From positions 1-64,000 of the forward strand of contig NZ_NHSK01000076.1 of the NCBI RefSeq assembly GCF_016653355.1: 64,000 bases of DNA, written 5' to 3'. The stretch comes from Rhodoplanes elegans. Lineage in GTDB: Bacteria; Pseudomonadota; Alphaproteobacteria; Rhizobiales; Xanthobacteraceae. Below the pieces are notes generated by a model, which saw nothing but the letters and a program-made list of their open reading frames with translations, was not told the origin of the DNA and ran no database searches. Of the stretch, positions 17,951-29,307 are shown piece by piece (the first letter of the stretch is position 1; every line of letters starts with the position of its first letter). The position numbers and the translations under genes were made by a program.

Positions 17951-19657
17951 ATGCGAATGAATCTTCCTGTAACGGGAACCGAGTATGTCCTTTCCGACGA
18001 GACGGTGATCGTCTCCAGGACCGATATCAAAGGCCGGTTGACGTATTTCAATGATCAGTTCCTGGCGGCGTCGGGTTTCTCAGAGGAAGAGTTGCTCGGA
18101 AAACCTCACAACATCGTCCGTCATCCTGATATGCCGCCAGAAGCATTTGCGGATTTATGGGCCACGCTGAAGAGCGGCAAACCATGGGCCGGCGCCGTCA
18201 AGAACCGGCGAAAGAACGGCGATTTCTACTGGGTCATGGCGAGCGCGACACCGGTCTACGAAAACGGGACCGTCACAGGCTACATGTCCATTCGCACGAA
18301 GCTTCCGGCCGACCAGCGGACCGAGGCCGAACGCGTCTATGGGCTGCTGCGCGATAAGAAGGCTGGCGCCTACTCCGTGACGGGAGGCGTCATCCGGACA
18401 CGTTCCATTTTCGATCGACTGTCGCTCTTCACCGGTACCCTTAAGGCCCGTCTGATCACCTTGGTTGCTGTGTTCAGCTGCTTTGTCGTCATGGGCGGGG
18501 CAGGCGGTCTCGTCGCGGCCGGCGACAGCGAAGTCCAGGTTGGCCTCCTTGGATTATCCGCCGTGCTCGCCGCCGCTCTGCTGACCGGCGGCTGGCTTGC
18601 GGTGCGCACCATCCAGTCGACGCTCCAGCCGCTCCGACGTCTTAACGCCGCTCTCGATTGCATCGCGCAGGGCGAGTTCAACAGTCGGATCATCGTTGAT
18701 TGCGACGACGAGATAGGCACTGCTCTTCGTAATGTTCAAGCCATGCAGGCAAAGCTCGGCTACGAACGCGCCGAGCAGAAGGAAATAGAACGCCGAACGG
18801 TCGCGCAGCGCCGAGCCGACACGCAGCGACTCGCTGCCGAGTTCGAGAATGCTCTCGGCGAGATTATCGACACCGTGTCGTCCGCATCCACGCAGCTCGA
18901 GGCATCTGCTCATACGCTGGCCGCCACTGCCGATCGCACCCAATCCGTCACCATCTCGGTCGCGGCCGCGGCCGAGCAAGCGTCCGCAAATGTCCAGAGC
19001 GTCGCTTCGGCAAGCGAAGAGATGGCGTCTTCCGTCAACGAGATAGGGCGACAGGTGCAGGACCAAGCACGCATTGCAGAAGGCGCTGTCCAACAGGCCG
19101 AAACGACCGACACTCATGTCGCGGAGCTTTCGCAGGCGGCAACGCGAATCGGCGATGTTGTCAAGTTGATCACAGCGATCGCCGAGCAAACCAATCTGTT
19201 GGCCCTCAATGCGACGATCGAGGCGGCGAGAGCCGGCGAGGCGGGAAAAGGCTTTGCCGTCGTCGCCCAGGAGGTGAAAGCTCTCGCTGCTCAGACGGCC
19301 AAAGCGACCGGTGACATCTCGATCCAGATCACCGGCATGCAGACGGCGACCCAAGGTTCGGTGATGGCAATTCGCCAAATCGGGGACACCATCGGCCGCC
19401 TGTCCGAAATCTCCTCTTCGATAGCCGCGGCGGTCGAGGAGCAAGGGGCGGCGACCCGGGAGATTTCACGCAATGTTCAGCAAGCGGCCCAAGGTACTGT
19501 CGAAGTGAGCAGCCACGTCGTCGAGGTGCAGCGGGGCGCAACAGAAACGGGGGCGGCCTCCACTCAGGTCTTGGCCGCTGCACGGGCGCTCGCTCGGGAT
19601 AGCACCCGACTGAAGGCCGAGGTTCACAGCTTCCTCCAAAACGTGCGGGGCGGGTGA
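17951..19657 (+). CDS. PAS-containing methyl-accepting chemotaxis protein (Aer-like)
   Basis: 568 residues. The N-terminal PAS domain ([47 protein letters not shown]) is cytoplasmic and of the Aer energy-sensing type. Two membrane helices (about residues 165-215), a HAMP-like segment ([19 protein letters not shown]) and a methyl-accepting signalling domain follow. The hairpin tip is recognisable in [20 protein letters not shown] and [20 protein letters not shown]. There is no periplasmic domain. It is likely to sense redox or energy state and signal to CheA/CheW, which are not encoded here. The ATG at 17951 could be replaced by ATG 17957. Confidence 0.92.
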   Translation: MRMNLPVTGTEYVLSDETVIVSRTDIKGRLTYFNDQFLAASGFSEEELLGKPHNIVRHPDMPPEAFADLWATLKSGKPWAGAVKNRRKNGDFYWVMASATPVYENGTVTGYMSIRTKLPADQRTEAERVYGLLRDKKAGAYSVTGGVIRTRSIFDRLSLFTGTLKARLITLVAVFSCFVVMGGAGGLVAAGDSEVQVGLLGLSAVLAAALLTGGWLAVRTIQSTLQPLRRLNAALDCIAQGEFNSRIIVDCDDEIGTALRNVQAMQAKLGYERAEQKEIERRTVAQRRADTQRLAAEFENALGEIIDTVSSASTQLEASAHTLAATADRTQSVTISVAAAAEQASANVQSVASASEEMASSVNEIGRQVQDQARIAEGAVQQAETTDTHVAELSQAATRIGDVVKLITAIAEQTNLLALNATIEAARAGEAGKGFAVVAQEVKALAAQTAKATGDISIQITGMQTATQGSVMAIRQIGDTIGRLSEISSSIAAAVEEQGAATREISRNVQQAAQGTVEVSSHVVEVQRGATETGAASTQVLAAARALARDSTRLKAEVHSFLQNVRGG

Positions 19658-20203
19658 CAGTCCGGGGATTGGAGAGCCAAGGCAACGGATGAAGGCCCGC
19701 ATTAAAGAACGCTCTTCCCGTTATCATGCGCATTCTGGTGGCCTTCTGAGTCGGCCCACTCCCTAGGTGGCTAGGTCTGATGCCGTGATGTTCCATCTCC
19801 GGGCGACCCCTGGCTATGCGCATTCCCAGTTTATTCTCGCCCGTTTGGTCAGGTAGTCTCGTTCTGTTCGCATCCATCGAAAGCAACTGTAATCGATTAT
19901 GCTGGCCCACGGATTGGCCGAACTGAATTGCCCGTCGCGGCCCGGCCCCTCACCGAGGCGGGTGCGCTGGTGAGGGCTGGTCGATGGCGCTAAGTCAGCG
20001 ACGTGTCGCGAGAGAATTGGCATCGCAGTAGAGGTCTTCGCACTTCAGGGATGTGGCCCCACCAGAGCCCGTGCTGGACGGGTGCCGAGGGTCCTGCAAT
20101 TAACATGGGAACTCTGTAGCGGACGGTAGGGAATTAATGTTGTAAGACTTTATTTACGGGATACCGCCATTTGTTCTTACAGAGTAGGAAATAGGAAACC
20201 GAC
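19658..20203. other. Intergenic region between two Aer-like loci
   Basis: 545 bp without a supported gene. The last 100 bases before the next gene are AT-rich (TTGTAAGACTTTATTTACGGG, then AGTAGGAAATAGGAAACC), which fits a promoter and a weak ribosome-binding site for the split PAS gene. I could not settle on one promoter. Confidence 0.5.
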
Positions 20204-20725
20204 GTGGCACAGCGCTCGACGCCGACCGATCGCGAAATTTTTTTCAGCCCCAATGATCTCATCGTTTCGAAAACCGACCTCAAGGGGCGCATCACCTACG
20301 CCAACAGAGTGTTCTGCGATCTTTGCGGCTATTCCGAGCACGAGCTGATGGGGCAACCGCACAGCATCATCCGGCACCGCGATATGCCGCGCGCCGTCTT
20401 CAAGCTCCTGTGGGACACCATCCAGGACGGCCGCGAGGTTTTCGCCTACGTCAAGAACATGGCGCGCAGCGGCGACTTCTACTGGGTGTTCGCCCATGTG
20501 ACCCCATCCTTTGACGGCGCTGGCACGATCGTCGGATATCACTCCAACCGCCGCGTGCCGGAACGGCGGGCCATCGAGGCCGTCACGCCCCTCTATGCCG
20601 AAGTGCTGCGCGAGGAGTCGCGCCACGCCAACGGTAAGGATGCGCTGGCGGCCGGTTATCGTCGGCTCCTCGATTTCGTCGACGCCCAAGGCATGCCCTA
20701 TGATGAACTCGTCTTCGCTCTCTGA
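20204..20725 (+). CDS. Stand-alone PAS protein, sensor half of a split Aer receptor
   Basis: 173-residue soluble protein starting at GTG ([20 protein letters not shown]). It is an Aer-type PAS domain ([53 protein letters not shown]), probably binding FAD or another cofactor by analogy with Aer. No membrane segment is present. Its 3' end overlaps the next gene, a receptor lacking any sensor domain, by 23 bases. The two together reproduce the domain order of Aer split into two polypeptides. Confidence 0.85.
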   Translation: MAQRSTPTDREIFFSPNDLIVSKTDLKGRITYANRVFCDLCGYSEHELMGQPHSIIRHRDMPRAVFKLLWDTIQDGREVFAYVKNMARSGDFYWVFAHVTPSFDGAGTIVGYHSNRRVPERRAIEAVTPLYAEVLREESRHANGKDALAAGYRRLLDFVDAQGMPYDELVFAL

Positions 20726-22022
20726 GGCTGCTCTCGGCGTCGCCGCCATCGCAGCGTCACTCGTGGCCGCAGCTGTGGCGCTCGCCCTTGCCAGCCCGCT
20801 CGTGGTGGCCGCTGCGCTCGTCGCCGCCGCTCTCGCCCTCTCGGTCGTCGCCTGGAGACTGGCACGTATCGGCGCCACGTGCCGGAAAATCGACGCGGTC
20901 GCGGCGCGGATCGCCGGCGGCGACTTCGAGGCCCGCATTCTGAACATTCGCGACGGTGGCGCGCTCGGCCGCCTGCAGCACGCCTTCAACGACGCGGTCG
21001 ATCGCTGCGACGCCTTCGTGCGAGAATCGACCGCCGCCATGGCGGCGATCCGTAACGACCGCTACCACCGCCGCATCCTGCCGCGCGGCCTGCACGGCAG
21101 CGTCCGCCTCGCTGCCGAGACCATCAATGCGGCCATGGACGTGATCAAGCAGCGAGTCGCCGCGTTCAATGCCAATACGTCGCAGTTCGAGCAGGCGATC
21201 GGCAACGTCATCGATGCGATGTCGTCGGCTGCCGGCGACATGAAATCGACGGCGGGCGTACTCGGCCGCGGCGCGACCACGACACTCGACGGTGCCAAGG
21301 TCGTCCAGCGTTCCTCTGAAAGCGCGAGCAGCAACATGGAAACGGTCGCGGCGGCGACCACAGAGCTCGCCGCGTCGGCAAGAGAGGTGGGACGGGACGT
21401 CGACCGCTCGGCGGCGATTGCCCGTGAGGCCGTCGCACGGGTCGCGCGGGCAAGCCATGCTGTCGCCGGCCTGTCGAGCGCCACGGCGCAGATCGACGAG
21501 ATCGTCGAGCTGATCAACGCGATTGCAGGACAGACGAATCTTCTGGCGCTCAACGCCACCATCGAAGCGGCCCGAGCTGGCGAGGCCGGCAAGGGATTCG
21601 CCGTCGTGGCGCAGGAAGTGAAGATGCTTGCTGGCCAGACCGCCAAGGCGACTGGCGACATTTCGCGCAGTATTGTCGAGGTCCAGACCACCACACGCGC
21701 CGCCGTGGAAGCAATCTCGGCGATAGGCACCACTATAGCAGAGGTGGACCAGATCACGGCCCGCGTCGCAGAAGCGGTTGGTGCCCAATCTCAGGCGACC
21801 GAGGAGATAGCCCGCAACATCGAGCAGGCCTTTGCGGGTGTTCGCGACATCACGGCGACGGTCCGCGCCGTCAGCGACCATGCAGGAGAGTCCGAGCGCC
21901 AAGCCGGCCTTGCCACGGGAGCGTCGGTCAACCTGGCCACGCAGTCGCATCGTCTCGGCGAATCCGTGAAGGCCTTCCTCCAGACACTGCGGCGCGAACC
22001 ACAGGGTGGAAACGCAGCGTGA
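20703..22022 (+). CDS. Methyl-accepting chemotaxis protein without ligand-binding domain
   Basis: 439 residues from ATG 20703 ([20 protein letters not shown]). Two closely spaced hydrophobic helices (residues 8-50) form a membrane hairpin without periplasmic loop. They are followed by a HAMP-like segment ([19 protein letters not shown]) and a signalling domain with conserved [20 protein letters not shown] and [20 protein letters not shown]. The start overlaps the PAS gene at 20204 by 23 bases, which implies coupled translation. It probably receives input from that PAS protein, as the HAMP/MA half of Aer does. The end lies next to a decayed IS630 copy. Confidence 0.88.
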   Translation: MNSSSLSEAALGVAAIAASLVAAAVALALASPLVVAAALVAAALALSVVAWRLARIGATCRKIDAVAARIAGGDFEARILNIRDGGALGRLQHAFNDAVDRCDAFVRESTAAMAAIRNDRYHRRILPRGLHGSVRLAAETINAAMDVIKQRVAAFNANTSQFEQAIGNVIDAMSSAAGDMKSTAGVLGRGATTTLDGAKVVQRSSESASSNMETVAAATTELAASAREVGRDVDRSAAIAREAVARVARASHAVAGLSSATAQIDEIVELINAIAGQTNLLALNATIEAARAGEAGKGFAVVAQEVKMLAGQTAKATGDISRSIVEVQTTTRAAVEAISAIGTTIAEVDQITARVAEAVGAQSQATEEIARNIEQAFAGVRDITATVRAVSDHAGESERQAGLATGASVNLATQSHRLGESVKAFLQTLRREPQGGNAA

Positions 22023-22029
22023 GCTTCTG

Positions 22030-22490
22030 GCGGTCGAGAATACTCTGGTGACCACGGGCGCGGCCCCGAGCCCGTCGACGGTTTGGTCGGCGGCCTCTGG
22101 GAGATGAGCCTTTCGCTTGGAGAAAGCGTTCTCGATCCGATTGAAGTCGGGACTCTCGGTCGGGAGGAAGAGAACGTTTGCGGCGACCGCCTCGATCATC
22201 TCGCGAACCGTGAAGCCCTTGTGGCTCGATGGATTGTCCATGAAAACGGCGCCGCCAGGTCTGAGCGCAGGCGCGAGCCCGCGCTCGACATAGGTCTCGG
22301 CGCCTCGCGGTTTATCGCCCGTCCAGGACGAAGGGAGCGGTCATCCCGCGGCGGTGAGCCCGGCCACGAAGGTGGTTTCCGTGTCGCGGAATGCCGCCCC
22401 GCAAGCGCTCGACCCAGGCGTCGGCCGTAGCGCCAGGCCATTATGATAGAGGCAACGTCACGTCGACGAACACGAGCCGCTCGGGGGCGT
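22030..22490 (-). pseudogene. IS630-family transposase remnant
   Basis: Pieces of an IS630-like DDE transposase are recognisable in alternating frames: RLVFVD near the 5' end, ETTFVAGL with an internal stop soon after, VFMDNPSSHKGFTVREMI and LPTESPDFNRIENAFSKRKA carrying the last D and E. Several stops and frame changes make it non-functional. It abuts the end of the chemoreceptor gene and the alcohol dehydrogenase fragment. Terminal repeats were not found. Confidence 0.7.
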
Positions 22491-22498
22491 AGAGGACC

Positions 22499-22735
22499 TC
22501 ACGGCCGCACCATCACCTTCAAAGCTCTTCTCTCGTTCATGGCGCGATAGCCGTCCGCCGCCGCGCCCACTGACGACAGCGGTTGCTCCGAATACTTTCG
22601 CAAGTGCAACACGATCGGGGTGACGCCCGAGGATGATGATCTGCTCGGCTCCGAGTCGCTTTGCGGCAATGACCCCGCATAGCCCCACGGCTCCGTCGCC
22701 GATTACAGCGACCCGAGCGCCGGGCCTGAACCGTG
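22499..22735 (-). pseudogene. Zinc-type alcohol dehydrogenase fragment with internal deletion
   Basis: The stretch GARVAVIGDGAVGLCGVIAA, then LGAEQIIILGRHPDRVALAK, is the NAD(P)-binding Rossmann segment of a zinc-dependent alcohol dehydrogenase. A few codons later, in another frame, the sequence jumps to DGYRAMNERRALKVMVRP and a stop, the usual C-terminus of the same family. The catalytic N-terminal half and the middle are missing. It is fused upstream to a transposase fragment, so this is a gene relic created by IS-mediated deletion. Confidence 0.7.
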
Positions 22736-23600
22736 ATTGTCGCGGCACAGACGGCGACGGCGGCGGTGGCGACGCCCTTGATCGGTGGCCGGCCCCGCCC
22801 GGTGCGTTTCCGGGGCGGCAGATCGAACCGGTTGGCGTCGAGGCGCAGGCGGGTGACGACGCAGGCATGGGGGCGGCGAGGAACTCGACGGCCGCGAAAG
22901 CGCTGTCGACGACCAGGACGATGGCCCGGTCAGCCAGCCAGCGGCGGATCTGCAGGGGCATCTGCCGCGCCCAGTCGAGCAGGGTGTTGGGCTCGCGGGG
23001 CGCGGCGGCGTAGAAGCGCTCGGAGGGAGGGAGCACGGTGAAGAATGGGAGTGCCATGATGCGGCCGGCCCACGGCACCTCGACCAGGAGCATGGCGGAC
23101 AGCCAGCGCAGGCCGCTGGTCTTGACGAAATGACCCTTGGAGGAGCGGACCGGGTCGCGATAGATGCCGCGCGCGGTGATCTTAGGCCCCCAGCGCCGCT
23201 CGATGGTGTCGTCGAGCCCGATCACGACCGGGGCGCCGGGCGACAGGAAAACCTCGACCAGCAGGCCGAGCAGGCGGCCCGCCGCTGCCCGGGATGCCAC
23301 GCTGCCCGGTTGAGGACGCGATGAAAGGTGCAGAAGTCGGGATCGCAGTCGCGCCCCAGGATCCGAAGCGCGGATGCGACGGTGCGCCGGCCCGGCGCCA
23401 GCACGAGCCCGGCGAGGAGGACGAGTGCGGTCGACCAGGTCGGCCGAGTGAACAGATCGGCGAAGCAGCGGAGACGGGAGACGAAGCGATCCGGCAGCGG
23501 CGTGCCGGTATCTTTGGAACGACTACGGGGATGTTGCATCCCGAGGACGGAATCGGTGCGGCCGCGCACCACAATCTCCCGCCGATCCGACACATCGATC
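22735..23600 (-). pseudogene. IS701-like DDE_5 transposase remnant, frameshifted and 3'-truncated
   Basis: Reading right to left, the N-terminal part (LRCFADLFTRPTWSTALVLL; RTVASALRILGRDCDPDFCT; HRVLNRAAWHP) continues after a frame change near 23297 as AAAGRLLGLLVEVFLSPGAP, GLDDTIERRWGPKI, SSKGHFVKTSGLRWLSAM and VLVVDSAFAAVEFLAA. That is the DDE_5 core with its first two acidic residues. It then runs into the alcohol dehydrogenase relic, with the C-terminal third lost. Family name is by motif resemblance. Confidence 0.65.
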
Positions 23601-23655
23601 AGTCGGCCGCTCCTCGGCTGGCCTCTCGGCCGCCCCTCGGCCACACTGCCCGGCA

Positions 23656-23936
23656 TGACCAAAACCTGTCCGACCCTGACCCGGATCGCGGCGCAGTTCC
23701 CGGCACGTCGAGAAGAGCGGGGCCGGCTATCTGATCGTCGACCGCGGCATCGCCGCCGCCTTCACTCGGCTGCGGCCGATCCCGCAAACCGAACGGTTCG
23801 AGCTCTTCTACTGGTCCAGCGTCAAAGATCGCTGGGCCACCTTCGGACCGCTCGGCCGACTGAAGCTCATGCTGGATAGCGCCCGCGAGATCGTGAAAAC
23901 GATCCCGTCTTCCGCATCCCGCCGACCCCGTGAAAT
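23656..23936 (+). pseudogene. Conserved hypothetical protein, frameshifted
   Basis: Starts MTKTCPTLTRIAAQFPA, shifts frame near 23700 to give EKSGAGYLIVDRGIAAAFTR and FELFYWSSVKDRWATFGPLG, then RLKLMLDSAREIV. One missing base near 23893 would restore the ending ENDPVFRIPPTP and a stop at about 23936. The composition is clearly protein-like, but I do not recognise a functional family. It is dead as it stands unless the sequence has errors. Confidence 0.5.
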
Positions 23937-24102
23937 TGGCCAAAGTCAAGCTGAGGTGCCGGAGATGGTACGACAGGTATGTCCTGCGGGTCGGCAACTC
24001 GGTGCCTCAAATTCCTTTCAGCACGGACGAGAGCGAATGCCGGGGCTCACGCATAGGCGGCGCTCGCGCGGACTGGGTTGATGGACGACATGCATCGCCG
24101 GC

Positions 24103-26169
24103 TTACGCCGCCGTGCGGGTGATCTCGGTTGGCTTGCGGCGATCCGGCCCAACGTAGCTCGGGTCACAGCCTTTGCGGCGGTCGAGCACGCCGGTGCGCA
24201 TGCTGTGGAAGAACGCCGTCACCTCGCCGGAGAGGCGCGAGGCTTCGGCTGCCAGCGTGTCGGCGGCGCCGAACACCGCGCCGGCGGCGCGGCTCGCGTC
24301 GCCGACCGCCGTGCTCACGCGGCCGATATTGCCGGAGAGCGTCGTATTGCCGGCGGCGGCCGAATGGGCGTTCTGGGAGATCTCCCGCGTGGCGGCGCCC
24401 TGCTGCTCGACGGCGCCGGCGATTGTCGCCGTCACCTGGCTGATCTCGCGCATCGCCTCGCCGATCTCGCGCACCGCCTCGACGGCATTGCGGGTCGACG
24501 ACTGGATGGCCGCGATCTCGCCGGCGATCTCGGCCGTCGCCTTGGCGGTCTGGCCGGCCAGCGCCTTCACCTCGGAGGCGACCACGGCGAAGCCCTTGCC
24601 GGCGTCGCCCGCCCGCGCCGCCTCGATGGTGGCGTTCAGCGCCAGCAAATTAGTCTGCGCCGCAATCGTCTCGATCAGCTCGACGACGGTGCCGATGCGC
24701 TGGCTCATCGTGGCGAGGCTCTCGATCTCGGCGACCGAGCGGCCGGTGCGCTGGTCGGCCGTCTTCACCACCTCGGTCGCCTGGCCGAGCTGCCGGCCGA
24801 TCTCCCCGATCGAGGCAGACAGCTCCTCGGCCGCCGCGGCGACGGTCTGGACGCTGGCGGAGGCCTGCTCCGACGTGCTCGCGGCCTCCGTCGCCTCGGT
24901 CGAGGCGCGCGCCGAGAGGCCGTCGATCGTCTCGGCGTTGGCCCGCATGGTCGCGGCGTTGTCGTTCACCGAGGCGAGCATCGCCTCGATCGACGAGCGG
25001 AACGCCTCGATGGCGGCCTCGACCTTGGCGTTCTGCTCCTCGCGGATGCGGATGCGGTCCTGCTCCTGGTGCTCGGCGTCGAGCCGTGCCTTCTCGATCG
25101 CCTTGCGCTTGAACGCCTCGACGGCGGCCGCCACCTCGCCGATTTCGTCGCGCCGGCCGAGGCCGGGCAGCACCACCTCGAAGTCGCCGTCGGCGAGCCG
25201 CCGCATGCCCACGGTGAGCGCCCGCAGCGGCTGCACGATGTTGCGGTTCAAGAGCACCGCGAGGCCGAGCGTCACGATCAGCACCGCGAGCCCGATGCCG
25301 ATCGACCAGTTGCGCGCCTCCGCCAGCGCGGCCGTGAACTTACTCTGGTCGAGGGCGAGCACCGTGACGCCGATGACGTCGCCGCGATAGTCGCGCACCG
25401 GCGCGAGCGCGACTGCATGATCACGTCCGCCCAGCACGGACGCGAAGGACGAGACGCGGCCGGACAGGGCCGCGGCGATCGGCTCGGCGCCGAGCGCCGG
25501 CGTCTCGGCGAATGTGGAGGCGAAGATGTCGACGCCCACCTGTGTCTTCAGGAGAATCGCGAGATCGGCGCCGCTCGACTGCTTGAACGACTCGAGCAGC
25601 GGCTTGCCGAACGACATGCCGATCTCGACCGAGCCGACCGCCTGGCCCTGATGGAAGACCGGCACGACGCCGCGGATGCCGAGGCCTTCGACGCCGTTCT
25701 CGAGCCCCGACACCGGCTTGCCCGTGCGGTTGACCTCGACCACGGTCTGCCGGATCACCGAGAGGTCGTCACCGAACTTCTCCGGCCGATGAACGCGCAG
25801 GAACGAGGTCGCGGGCGCGGTGTGGAACTGCATCTGGACGACGCGATGCTGATCCTTCAGACGGCCGAAATCGGGCACCAGCAGGGCGGCGAGCGCCTCG
25901 CGGTCGCGTGCTGCGAAGGCGGCCTGGATGCCGCGATTGCCGGCGAGGCTGTCGGCCAGCGCCAGCGCGCGCTGCGCCTCGTTGCGCAGCCGCCCGGCGA
26001 AGATCTCCTGCAGCACGGTCAGCTCGTGGTCGGCCGCCTGCTTCGTCATCCGGGCGGCCAGCCAGACATTGCTAGCCGTGGTCGCCGCGACGGCGAGAAT
26101 GACGCTGGCGCCGAGCGCCGCGGCGAATCTCAGCCCGATGGTGGGGCGGGGAACGAAGGGGAGGCTCAT
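24103..26169 (-). CDS. Methyl-accepting chemotaxis protein with double-Cache-like sensor
   Basis: 688 residues. An N-terminal membrane helix (residues 10-33) is followed by a large periplasmic region (about 34-285) that resembles dCache_3-type sensors ([57 protein letters not shown]). A second helix, a HAMP domain ([20 protein letters not shown]), and the signalling domain with [18 protein letters not shown] and [20 protein letters not shown] follow. The C-terminus carries [19 protein letters not shown], which is shared in form with the receptor at 27071. It would detect a periplasmic small molecule. It is transcribed alone and convergent with IS debris. Confidence 0.92.
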   Translation of the reverse strand: MSLPFVPRPTIGLRFAAALGASVILAVAATTASNVWLAARMTKQAADHELTVLQEIFAGRLRNEAQRALALADSLAGNRGIQAAFAARDREALAALLVPDFGRLKDQHRVVQMQFHTAPATSFLRVHRPEKFGDDLSVIRQTVVEVNRTGKPVSGLENGVEGLGIRGVVPVFHQGQAVGSVEIGMSFGKPLLESFKQSSGADLAILLKTQVGVDIFASTFAETPALGAEPIAAALSGRVSSFASVLGGRDHAVALAPVRDYRGDVIGVTVLALDQSKFTAALAEARNWSIGIGLAVLIVTLGLAVLLNRNIVQPLRALTVGMRRLADGDFEVVLPGLGRRDEIGEVAAAVEAFKRKAIEKARLDAEHQEQDRIRIREEQNAKVEAAIEAFRSSIEAMLASVNDNAATMRANAETIDGLSARASTEATEAASTSEQASASVQTVAAAAEELSASIGEIGRQLGQATEVVKTADQRTGRSVAEIESLATMSQRIGTVVELIETIAAQTNLLALNATIEAARAGDAGKGFAVVASEVKALAGQTAKATAEIAGEIAAIQSSTRNAVEAVREIGEAMREISQVTATIAGAVEQQGAATREISQNAHSAAAGNTTLSGNIGRVSTAVGDASRAAGAVFGAADTLAAEASRLSGEVTAFFHSMRTGVLDRRKGCDPSYVGPDRRKPTEITRTAA

Positions 26170-26519
26170 TGTAACAGCTCCGTATGATATCTCACATTCG
26201 ACCTAGTGGAGGCGGGAAGTAAGATCAGGAAAACTGAATAAGGCATAAGGGCGAACGCCCCGATACGTGCGGCGGCGCGGAAGGGGCGTATCTTCTCAAA
26301 CTATGAGCGGATCCCTGCGAATCTGGCCACCTCCAACAGATCGCTCTCACCCCGTACGCCTCCACCGAGTCGCCGTTCTAGTTAAAGGACAGGGGCAGCG
26401 CCTTCGGAGATCCACGACAAACGGTCTAAAGCCCGTGTTTGAACAAAAGATTACCACTCTCGCCGACTTGCTCTACTGCAAGTCTAGCCTGATCTGCAGC
26501 TAGACTGCCCAGGCGTTCA
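26170..26519. other. Intergenic region upstream of chemoreceptor, no gene seen
   Basis: 350 bp between the start of the receptor at 26169 and the IS701 remnant. It presumably contains the receptor promoter on the minus strand. Short frames lack domains. Confidence 0.45.
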
Positions 26520-26940
26520 CGACGGGCTTCTCTCCGCGGCCGAGCGCAAGATGGGGTGGCTGATGTCGGAGGTGACCAGCGAAAACCTACCGTACCGGAC
26601 CCGGTTTTTCGTCGAGCTGACTTGCTGGGAGGCGGATCGGGTGCGCGATGGCATCTGGGATTACGCGATCGAGTCGCTCGGCGGCCGCTATGGCCTTCTG
26701 ATCGTCCACGAGACCGGGTTCCTGAAGAAGGACGATCATTCGATCCGCGTCGCGCGGCAATGTTCGGGAACGGCCGGGCGCATCGAAAACCGCCTGATCG
26801 CGGTTCCTGGCTTAAGCAAGCCGGGTCGGCACGCGCTGATCGAGCGCGGCCTCTACCTTCGCAAGGAAAAGGGCCAGCGATATCGCTCGGCGACAGGCGG
26901 CCTCGGTGCCGCCCGACGTTCCGGTCAAGACCAACCCTGA
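26520..26940 (+). pseudogene. IS701-family transposase fragment
   Basis: The frame at 26551 gives CWEADRVRDGIWDYAIESLG, GLLIVHETGFLKKDDHSIRV, ARQCSGTAGRIENRLIAVP and RHALIERGLYLRKEKGQRYR. It matches the catalytic start of IS701-type transposases (VVDETG..KKG....VQRQY.GTAGRIEN), with His replacing the first catalytic Asp (HETG) and a deletion after the IENRLIAVP segment. The upstream AERKMGWLMSE piece is also family-like. Only the middle of the protein survives, so it is inactive. Confidence 0.68.
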
Positions 26941-27070
26941 GCGACTCGGACCACGAGTCCTCGGCCAGCAGGTTGTCCATGCGGCTGTTCGCGAGTGCCA
27001 TCGACGATTCGAATAGTGGCGTCGGCGAGTTAGAGTTGCGGATCAATGCCGACGAGCTTGCAGGTCTCGA

Positions 27071-28885
27071 TCAGCGAGGCGAAGACCGCCCCGAGCTCGA
27101 CGCTACCATCGTAGCCGGCGAAGAGCGTGTTCTTGCAGTCGCGCGACCGATTTTCCGCCGTTCGGGCCCATCGTAGTTCGCATCTTGTGCCTTGCGGCGA
27201 TCCAGCACGCCGATACGAAGGCTGTGGAAGAACTCGGAGACTTCGCCGGACAATTGCCCCGCTTGCGCATCCAATTCTTCGGACGCAGTCCAGACCTCGC
27301 CTGCCGACTGGCGTGCCTGAGCTACCGCCTGATTGACCGATGTCATGTTTCCGACCAGCAGAACGTTACCCTGTGCTGCCGACTGTACGTTGTTGGCGAT
27401 CTCCTTGGTTGCCGCACTTTGTTGTTCCACGGCGGTCGCGATAGAGGCTGTCACCTCGTCGATTTCCCGCATTGCGAAACCAACACCACGAACCGCATCG
27501 ACAGCAGTTCTGGTTGCCGTCTGAATGGCTGCCACCTCGCCCGTGATTTCTGCCGTGGCCTTGGCTGTTTGGGCGGCGAGCTGCTTCACCTCTTGCGCGA
27601 CAACTGAGAATCCTTTGCCGGCGTCGCCAGCGCGCGCAGCCTCGATCGTGGCATTGAGAGCCAGAAGGTTGGTTTGACCAGCGATATCCTGGATCAGCTT
27701 GACAACTGTTCCGATTCGTTCGCTCATGCCGGCCAGCGCCTCGATTTCAGTCGCCGACTGACTGGTCTTAATCCCAGCACTCCTGACCGTGTTGGTTGCC
27801 TGGATGACCTGGCGACCAATTTCGTGAATCGAGGCCGACAGCTCCTCGGTCGCAGCCGCGACCGTCTGCACGCTGCCCGCTGCTTGCTCCGACGTGCACT
27901 TCGCCGCCTCGGCCTCTCCGGAGGCTTCGTTCGCGACAGCGCTGATCGCCTGTGCGTTGGTGCGCATACGTGCTGCACCGTCGGTCACCGTCCCCAGCAT
28001 ATTCTCGATCGACGAGCGGAAAGCTTCGATGGCTCCTTCCACTTCGAGGCGCTGCTCGTCCCGGATGCGCTCAGCCTCGCGCTCTTGTCGAGCCGCGTCG
28101 TCTCGTGCTTTTTCGACCGCCTTGACCTTGAATTGCTCCACGGCGCGTGCCATGGCACCTAGTTCATCACCGCGGCCGAGCCCTGGCAGCACAACGTCGA
28201 AGTTTCCGCGGGCCAAGCTTCTCATCGCTTCGGTCAGAGTAGCGATCGCTTTCGACAGAAGCCGCGCAATAAACGTCGTGAGTGCACCAAGCAGCACCAG
28301 AATCACGACGGATGTCACCGCCAGATCACGCGCGGTAGTCCAGGTCTGAGCACGCAGATCATCGAGGTAGACCCCTGTCGCAATGATCCAGTCCCAAGGA
28401 GCGAACATGACAGTGTAGGACAGTTTCGGCTGCGGCGTGTCGATCCCTGGCTTGAGCTGATCATAGCTGACGAAGCCGGTACTCGTGGCAGCGTCGGCCA
28501 TCATTCTGTAGAGTGGCCGTCCGCCGGCATCCTTCGCCGTCGACATGTCCCGGCCGATGTCACCGCCCCGGAGCGGGTGAGCCACAAGTTTCAGTTTCTT
28601 GTCAAAGATGAAGAAGTAATCTTCGTTGCCATAGCGGAGGCGGGAAATGCGTCGTGCCGCATTCTTCTTAGCTTCTTCAGCCGTTCGTGTGCCTGCTTGA
28701 ACCGCAGCGTGTTCCTCCGCGAGAATTCCGAGTGCGAGCTCTCCCAAGTGCTTCAGCTCGACCTTTTTTTGTGCTTCGAGAGCTTCTCTAAACTCGTAAA
28801 GAGATAATGCCGCCATTCCCAATAGCGCACAGATGGCAAGCAGCGAAATGAGGCTGATCTTTTTTCCGACCGTAAGGGCAAGCAT
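27071..28885 (-). CDS. Methyl-accepting chemotaxis protein with single Cache (sCache_2) sensor
   Basis: 604 residues. It has an N-terminal membrane helix (residues 10-30), a periplasmic sCache_2 domain with the typical [27 protein letters not shown] and [15 protein letters not shown], and a second helix (about 188-210). HAMP ([20 protein letters not shown]) and a signalling domain ([40 protein letters not shown]) follow. sCache_2 receptors usually sense organic acids or related small molecules. After [19 protein letters not shown] the protein has a 25-residue Ser/Arg-rich tail that may reflect loss of the original stop. Its promoter region is shared with the divergent receptor at 29308. Confidence 0.92.
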   Translation of the reverse strand: MLALTVGKKISLISLLAICALLGMAALSLYEFREALEAQKKVELKHLGELALGILAEEHAAVQAGTRTAEEAKKNAARRISRLRYGNEDYFFIFDKKLKLVAHPLRGGDIGRDMSTAKDAGGRPLYRMMADAATSTGFVSYDQLKPGIDTPQPKLSYTVMFAPWDWIIATGVYLDDLRAQTWTTARDLAVTSVVILVLLGALTTFIARLLSKAIATLTEAMRSLARGNFDVVLPGLGRGDELGAMARAVEQFKVKAVEKARDDAARQEREAERIRDEQRLEVEGAIEAFRSSIENMLGTVTDGAARMRTNAQAISAVANEASGEAEAAKCTSEQAAGSVQTVAAATEELSASIHEIGRQVIQATNTVRSAGIKTSQSATEIEALAGMSERIGTVVKLIQDIAGQTNLLALNATIEAARAGDAGKGFSVVAQEVKQLAAQTAKATAEITGEVAAIQTATRTAVDAVRGVGFAMREIDEVTASIATAVEQQSAATKEIANNVQSAAQGNVLLVGNMTSVNQAVAQARQSAGEVWTASEELDAQAGQLSGEVSEFFHSLRIGVLDRRKAQDANYDGPERRKIGRATARTRSSPATMVASSSGRSSPR

Positions 28886-29307
28886 ACTTCAAACTCCAAA
28901 GGCAGCGCGTCGCCTGTCTTTCTTAAGCAAGTTGCAATAATCCGTGGCTCTAGTTTTAGTAGTGGCAGCAGGTAGGATAGTTCTGCATAGGAGCAAGAGT
29001 TTAATTATTTCCTAAATTGCGCATTCCGGAGAGCGTCGGCTTGTTGCCGAAAAGGTCGGCTTGGAAGCGCCTCGAGGAGATAGAGAGTCGGTTCAGAAGC
29101 GCCCAACCGAAATGCGCGATCGAGAATGTCGCTACTGATCAGAGCGCAAAGTATAAGAGTTCTTTATAAGAGATCAGTCCTTACAAAGACAGCACCTTAA
29201 TTAATAAAGCGTTAACAGCGAGATTTAAAAATACTGCGGTTTGTAACAAAATTTAAAAACGAGTAGGGGTATCACGTGAAGTCAGCTAGAAATACGGGAT
29301 TATTCGC
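28886..29307. promoter_or_regulatory. AT-rich divergent promoter region between two chemoreceptors
   Basis: 422 bp with much lower GC than its surroundings, especially 29140-29275 (TTCTTTATAAGAGATCAG; AATTAATAAAGCG; AACAAAATTTAAAAACGAG). It separates divergent receptor genes, so it must hold both start regions. I could not assign specific -35/-10 boxes with confidence. Confidence 0.5.
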
